From NCBI RefSeq assembly GCF_002001005.1, contig NZ_MUNX01000073.1, positions 1 to 34,324 of the forward strand: a stretch of DNA of 34,324 nucleotides. Reading direction: 5' to 3'. The stretch's first letter is position 1. Every line of letters begins with the position of its first letter. The translations under genes and the position numbers were made by a program. The DNA is from Flavobacterium sp. A45 (lineage in GTDB: Bacteria > Bacteroidota > Bacteroidia > Flavobacteriales > Flavobacteriaceae). Of the stretch, positions 31,211-34,324 are shown in pieces. The notes below the pieces were generated by a model. That model was not told the origin of the DNA. It ran no database searches and was given only the letters and a program-made list of their open reading frames with translations.

Positions 31211-32587
31211 TTATTTAACTGCTTTTTTACCAAATCGTTGGGGTAAATAATAACTTAAGCCTAGTCCAAAACAATAAAAATAATCGTCTCTTGCTCCAGC
31301 ATCAATGTAATCGAGTTTATCTGAAAAACTCATATTAAACTCACTATAAACTTTAATTCCAAAATTATTTGACACTAAATACTCTAAACCTAAACCCCCT
31401 TGAATTTTGGTTTGTATATTTTCGTACGCTCTATTAAAATAAGTACCAGTTCCCACATAAACAAAAGGACTAAAGGCATCATACGGAAGAATCATAAAAT
31501 CTAAATTTATATCTATAGAGCCATAACCAACATCTAGTCTATCTTTATTTCCAACTCGAAAAACACTAAAAGAACCACTTATGTCAAAATAGGGAGTAAA
31601 AAAATATCTCATTCCAGCTTTCACCATTGGTTTAGGTGTTGGATTTGCATAATCTCCATCAATATATGCTGCACCTCCAGCTAAATCAAATCCGACCTTA
31701 CCTCTTTTTTCATTTCTATCTCTACCATAAAGCAATGCCAAATCAGCTTCTTCTTTTTCTTTGGCATAGTTATCCAAAAATGCTTTAACTTCATCATTTG
31801 TAGCCTTTACATCCCAAATTTTATCTTTAATTCCGTCTACAACCAAGCCTTCGACAGCTTTTTCAATTGCTTCGGTAACTGCAAGTTGAATAGGCTCGTT
31901 ACGAGTATATCCGGTTTCAACTTCCAAGAGTCGGTTTAGGTTTACATATCGAAACAAACTAGCATCAACACTTTGTGACAGTATCGTTTTTGACACATAA
32001 ACAGTATTTAGAATTTTACCATTTGAGGTTGAAACTAATCTTAAATAAATAGAAATTCTATCTTGTCGATATTGGGTTGAAGCGCCCGCGCCAAAATATC
32101 TTGCTCCATATCCACCAGTTATAATATTGGAGTCATAGGAAATAATTCCGCCTTCTAGTAAAACGCCAGCAAACAATAATGGGGTCAAGGGAGCGTCCTT
32201 GGTATTAGAATCGGTTGCATATTCTTGTCTAGTCGAACGAATAATATTTCTTTCGTTCAAAAGATTGCTAAGATTTTCTCTTTCAATGGGAACGAACCAT
32301 TTAGAGTCTTGAAGTGCTTTAATTAATATAGAAGTAGCCCCTTGTGTAACTGCAGTACTAAAAGTACTTCCTATTTCTGTAGGCTTATATTGACCTGTTT
32401 GATCCTTGAATTTGTAAACTCCAACTACGACCTGTTCTTTAGGTAAAGGTAAATTTCTCAAATTTACTGTTGCTGGTGTATTTTCCCCAAATACAGCCTT
32501 TTGAACTCCAACAGGCTGATTAAAGTACGCACCGCATCCCGAAAAAAGAAGCGCAAGTAGAAACGTAATTATTATTTTCCGATTCAT
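31211..32587 (-). CDS. csgG: CsgG-type curli secretion pore with C-terminal barrel-like extension
   Basis: 458 residues, against ~277 for E. coli CsgG. Lipobox FSGC (Cys18). Residues about 40-262 follow CsgG closely: KDQTGQYKP, STFSTAVTQ, ALQDSKWFVPIERENLSNLLNERNIIR, GGYGARYFGAGASTQY, SKTILSQ, GYTRNEPIQLAVTEAIE. The constriction phenylalanine is kept (Phe76, E. coli mature Phe56), but the neighbouring Asn55 position is Thr75. After a charged helix (263-295), residues 296-458 form alternating amphipathic strands (GKVGFDLAGGAAYIDG, MRYFFTPYFDISGSFSVF, FSPFVYVGTGTYF, GLSYY) resembling an outer-membrane beta-barrel. Known: CsgG is the nonameric outer-membrane lipoprotein pore of type VIII secretion. 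The extension's role is unknown. Confidence 0.93.
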   Translation of the reverse strand: MNRKIIITFLLALLFSGCGAYFNQPVGVQKAVFGENTPATVNLRNLPLPKEQVVVGVYKFKDQTGQYKPTEIGSTFSTAVTQGATSILIKALQDSKWFVPIERENLSNLLNERNIIRSTRQEYATDSNTKDAPLTPLLFAGVLLEGGIISYDSNIITGGYGARYFGAGASTQYRQDRISIYLRLVSTSNGKILNTVYVSKTILSQSVDASLFRYVNLNRLLEVETGYTRNEPIQLAVTEAIEKAVEGLVVDGIKDKIWDVKATNDEVKAFLDNYAKEKEEADLALLYGRDRNEKRGKVGFDLAGGAAYIDGDYANPTPKPMVKAGMRYFFTPYFDISGSFSVFRVGNKDRLDVGYGSIDINLDFMILPYDAFSPFVYVGTGTYFNRAYENIQTKIQGGLGLEYLVSNNFGIKVYSEFNMSFSDKLDYIDAGARDDYFYCFGLGLSYYLPQRFGKKAVK

Positions 32588-32636
32588 GAATAAGGTTATT
32601 TAATAAAGTTGAGGCAAAATCTTTTTTTTTTTAATA

Positions 32637-33044
32637 TTAACTACCTGGAACAATTACTTGAGTTTGTTCTCCTGTTTCTATATCCAATATATCAACTACT
32701 AAACCTAGATTTGAGGGGAAAACATCAACCGATAATGTTCCGAAATTATAGGTTCCTTCTGATATCCCATTACCACCAAATTGATCTTCAAACAACGAAT
32801 TAGAAATTTTATTCAACAATTGATTATTTAAATTTTCCTTAAATCTCTCCAATTGACTAGGTTGCTTGAATCCGCTAGTTTGATCTTCTTTAAAATCATT
32901 TTGTGCATCGGCTGAACTAAGTAACATCTGATAACCAAAAGTATCACCTCCAAAATTTGGATTCATAGGTTTATACACTAGTGCTTGTGCATTTACATTG
33001 AAAAAAAAACCAAGCATGCAAATTAAAACTAGATATGATTTCAT
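32637..33044 (-). CDS. csgF: CsgF-type curli assembly protein
   Basis: 135 residues, the family's usual size. Signal peptide ending VNAQ (residue 19). The mature start ALVYKPMNPNFGGDTFGYQ carries the CsgF signature NPNFGG, the part that in E. coli inserts into the CsgG channel, followed by SSADAQND (E. coli has NSAQAQN). Then FKENLNNQLLNKISNSLF and a beta-rich end, VDILDIETGEQTQVIV, parallel to the TDRKTGQTSTIQV of E. coli CsgF. It lies between csgE and csgG with short gaps. Inferred: surface-exposed factor that couples the pore to curlin nucleation. An 11-base T run (32622-32632) sits between its stop and the csgG start. Confidence 0.92.
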   Translation of the reverse strand: MKSYLVLICMLGFFFNVNAQALVYKPMNPNFGGDTFGYQMLLSSADAQNDFKEDQTSGFKQPSQLERFKENLNNQLLNKISNSLFEDQFGGNGISEGTYNFGTLSVDVFPSNLGLVVDILDIETGEQTQVIVPGS

Positions 33045-33094
33045 TACTTTTTTGATTAAATTATTAAAACAATTATTTATAATTTACTTAATTA

Positions 33095-33829
33095 TTAATA
33101 TCTTATTATGTCCTTATTTTGTTTTTCAATATTTTTAAAATATTTAAAAACATTATTCGAAACTGTTTCTGCCATATACTTCATAAAATCTTCATCGGGT
33201 CTTGAAATGAATTCATTAATTAACTCTCCATCTACTGAAACAATAATTTTGGTTGTTCTTCCAAAAGTCAATTCTTCTTGAACTGAAACAATTTTATTGG
33301 ATTTAATCTTTAATTTAGAATATTCTTTATAAAACAGTTCATAGAAATCATTACCTAATTTCGTCTTGGTATCATTCGATATAATGCTCATCATTTCCAA
33401 CCCGTCATTTGGTTTTGCTTCACCAACATTTGACTCATCATCAACTCCCATTTCTATTCGATCTTTTCCAATTATCACATTATTTTCATCGTATATGATC
33501 AGCAATAGAATTATTTGATCGTCCTTTCCTTCATTTATTTGAGTTTTGGATAAAACAACTTTTTGTTGGGGATCCAAAATAACTCTTCCATCTTGAGCAT
33601 TTTTAGAACTATTTGAATTGCTTTTATTCTTTTTAAAAACTGTCAGTTTGTAAGAAATGCTTTTATATTCTGATTTTAAATTTTCAACTGTACCTCTTAC
33701 AGATAGCATATTTTCAACTTTTTCAACTTCAATCTTTGCTTTTACTTCTTTATAAACAGCTTGGGATTGTATTTTTTGGAAACTAAAAAATACACATAAA
33801 CAAATCCATTTTAGCACAAAGTCTTTCAT
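33095..33829 (-). CDS. csgE: CsgE-type curli gatekeeper with N-terminal CsgC/CsgH-like domain
   Basis: 244 residues, roughly twice the E. coli CsgE length. Signal peptide ending IQSQ (about residue 23). Residues 143-235 match CsgE: LGNDFYELFYKEYSKL (158-173), FGRTTKIIVSVDGELINEF (189-207), RPDEDFMKYMAETVSNNVF. The extra N-terminal part (about 28-127) has the order of a CsgC/CsgH-type sandwich: RGTVEN, ISYKLTVFKKNKSNSN, NAQDGRVILDPQQKVVLSKTQIN, DDQIILLLIIYDENN, IIGKDRIEM. Known: CsgE caps the CsgG pore and selects cargo; CsgC and CsgH suppress premature curlin amyloid in the periplasm. Inferred: one polypeptide joins both jobs. Its start is 3 bases after the curlin stop, so the two are translationally coupled. 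Confidence 0.88.
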   Translation of the reverse strand: MKDFVLKWICLCVFFSFQKIQSQAVYKEVKAKIEVEKVENMLSVRGTVENLKSEYKSISYKLTVFKKNKSNSNSSKNAQDGRVILDPQQKVVLSKTQINEGKDDQIILLLIIYDENNVIIGKDRIEMGVDDESNVGEAKPNDGLEMMSIISNDTKTKLGNDFYELFYKEYSKLKIKSNKIVSVQEELTFGRTTKIIVSVDGELINEFISRPDEDFMKYMAETVSNNVFKYFKNIEKQNKDIIRY

Positions 33830-33832
33830 ATT

Positions 33833-34324
33833 CTAGCGATTATAAATATACACAGTACCTGAATTTCCAGTTTGATTGATTTGTAAATTCTTGGAAATGG
33901 AATTGGAGCCAGTACTATAAATGGTCAAATTATTCCCATATTGATTGAATGTCGTATTTACTGGCTCATCTGAATAAACTGAAAAATCACTAATGAAATT
34001 ATTATTCCCTGTTTGGTTTATATTTTCGTTTACCATGTATGCATTTCTGTAAACATTAGCAAAATTGTTGTCTCCATTTTGGTTTACCTGCACTTCAGCC
34101 ACATTACTTTTTACATAAATACTCGAATAATTATAATTCCCGATTTGCTGGATTTGAACCAAATTATTGTTTTGAAGGTATTGATTAGTGCTTTGTGAAT
34201 TTTCAATATTTATTTTATTATTTCTAATTAATAGTTCTTTTGCCATTAATGTAGATACATCGTCAGAAGTATTAAGTAATTCTTCCTGTGCCATTAGTAA
34301 ACTTGGAAAAATAAGAGATAATAC
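33833..34324 (-). CDS. Curlin (CsgA/CsgB-type amyloid subunit), 5' end outside the window
   Basis: The frame stays open to the window edge, giving at least 163 residues. The in-frame ATG at 34294 is inside the signal peptide (upstream codons encode VLSLIFPSLL before MAQE), so the true start is beyond 34324. The mature protein is Asn/Gln/Gly-rich with five Gln-x-Gly turns spaced about 23 residues apart (QQIGNYN, NQNGDNN, NQTGNNN, NQYGNNL, NQTGNSG), the curlin repeat spacing. Known: such repeats stack as a beta solenoid amyloid. Repeat number suits a nucleator (CsgB) or a small major subunit (CsgA); I cannot say which. Sits 3 bases before csgE. Confidence 0.88.
   Translation of the reverse strand, partial: VLSLIFPSLLMAQEELLNTSDDVSTLMAKELLIRNNKINIENSQSTNQYLQNNNLVQIQQIGNYNYSSIYVKSNVAEVQVNQNGDNNFANVYRNAYMVNENINQTGNNNFISDFSVYSDEPVNTTFNQYGNNLTIYSTGSNSISKNLQINQTGNSGTVYIYNR

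Noticed and set aside
32622..32632. Eleven-base T run between csgF and csgG as a phase-variation switch
   Set aside because: It is intergenic, well away from any -33/-7 spacing I can identify, and homopolymers are common in this AT-rich DNA; strain comparison would be needed.

Overview
The window is chromosomal DNA of a Bacteroidota member, most likely Flavobacterium or a close relative. It is strongly AT-rich, has many SPI and SPII secreted proteins, shows Bacteroidota-type TAnnTTTG -7 boxes in place of E. coli -10 boxes, and carries gldI, the gliding-associated lipoprotein prolyl isomerase of flavobacteria. No rRNA, tRNA, insertion sequence, CRISPR array or phage gene was seen.

Layout. (1) 1-3.3 kb: a collagen-like lipoprotein, a TerC-family membrane protein and an acyltransferase. 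(2) 3.3-7.3 kb, minus strand: an envelope-folding cluster of a DHH phosphoesterase, gldI and two cyclophilin-FKBP fusions. (3) 7.4-11.9 kb: a CLC-type anion transporter, a RidA-family protein, a secreted protein of unknown function, a lipoprotein and a DUF3179 membrane protein. (4) 12.1-18.7 kb: guaA, two tandem LysM proteins (one ending in a SPOR-like domain, one in a type-1 periplasmic-binding-like domain), an OsmC protein and a small hypothetical protein. (5) 19.0-26.1 kb: three tandem paralogous TPR sensor histidine kinases and a small lipoprotein, with no response regulator. (6) 26.1-28.5 kb: a GNAT acetyltransferase, a small conserved protein and purM. (7) 28.6 kb to the right edge, minus strand: a curli-type functional amyloid locus. 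It reads curlin (cut by the window edge), CsgE, CsgF, CsgG, a lipoprotein with a carboxypeptidase-regulatory domain, an FN3-like domain and a TolB-like propeller, then a terminator, then a protein with two OmpA-like domains.

How the genes fit together. Most of the window is ordinary core chromosome: purine synthesis (guaA, purM), envelope folding and peptidoglycan-associated proteins. The two blocks most worth attention are the kinase trio and the curli locus. In the trio the catalytic half is nearly invariant, the TPR sensor halves have diverged, and the first kinase has a 261-residue ungapped duplication of its sensor. In the curli locus, CsgE carries an N-terminal domain resembling the CsgC/CsgH amyloid-inhibiting chaperones. 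CsgG carries a C-terminal extension of about 195 residues that looks like an outer-membrane beta-barrel. Two extra genes supply carboxypeptidase-regulatory, propeller and OmpA modules of the kinds joined in the type IX secretion protein PorE. I infer a Bacteroidota curli machine with a fused chaperone and a peptidoglycan-anchoring accessory.
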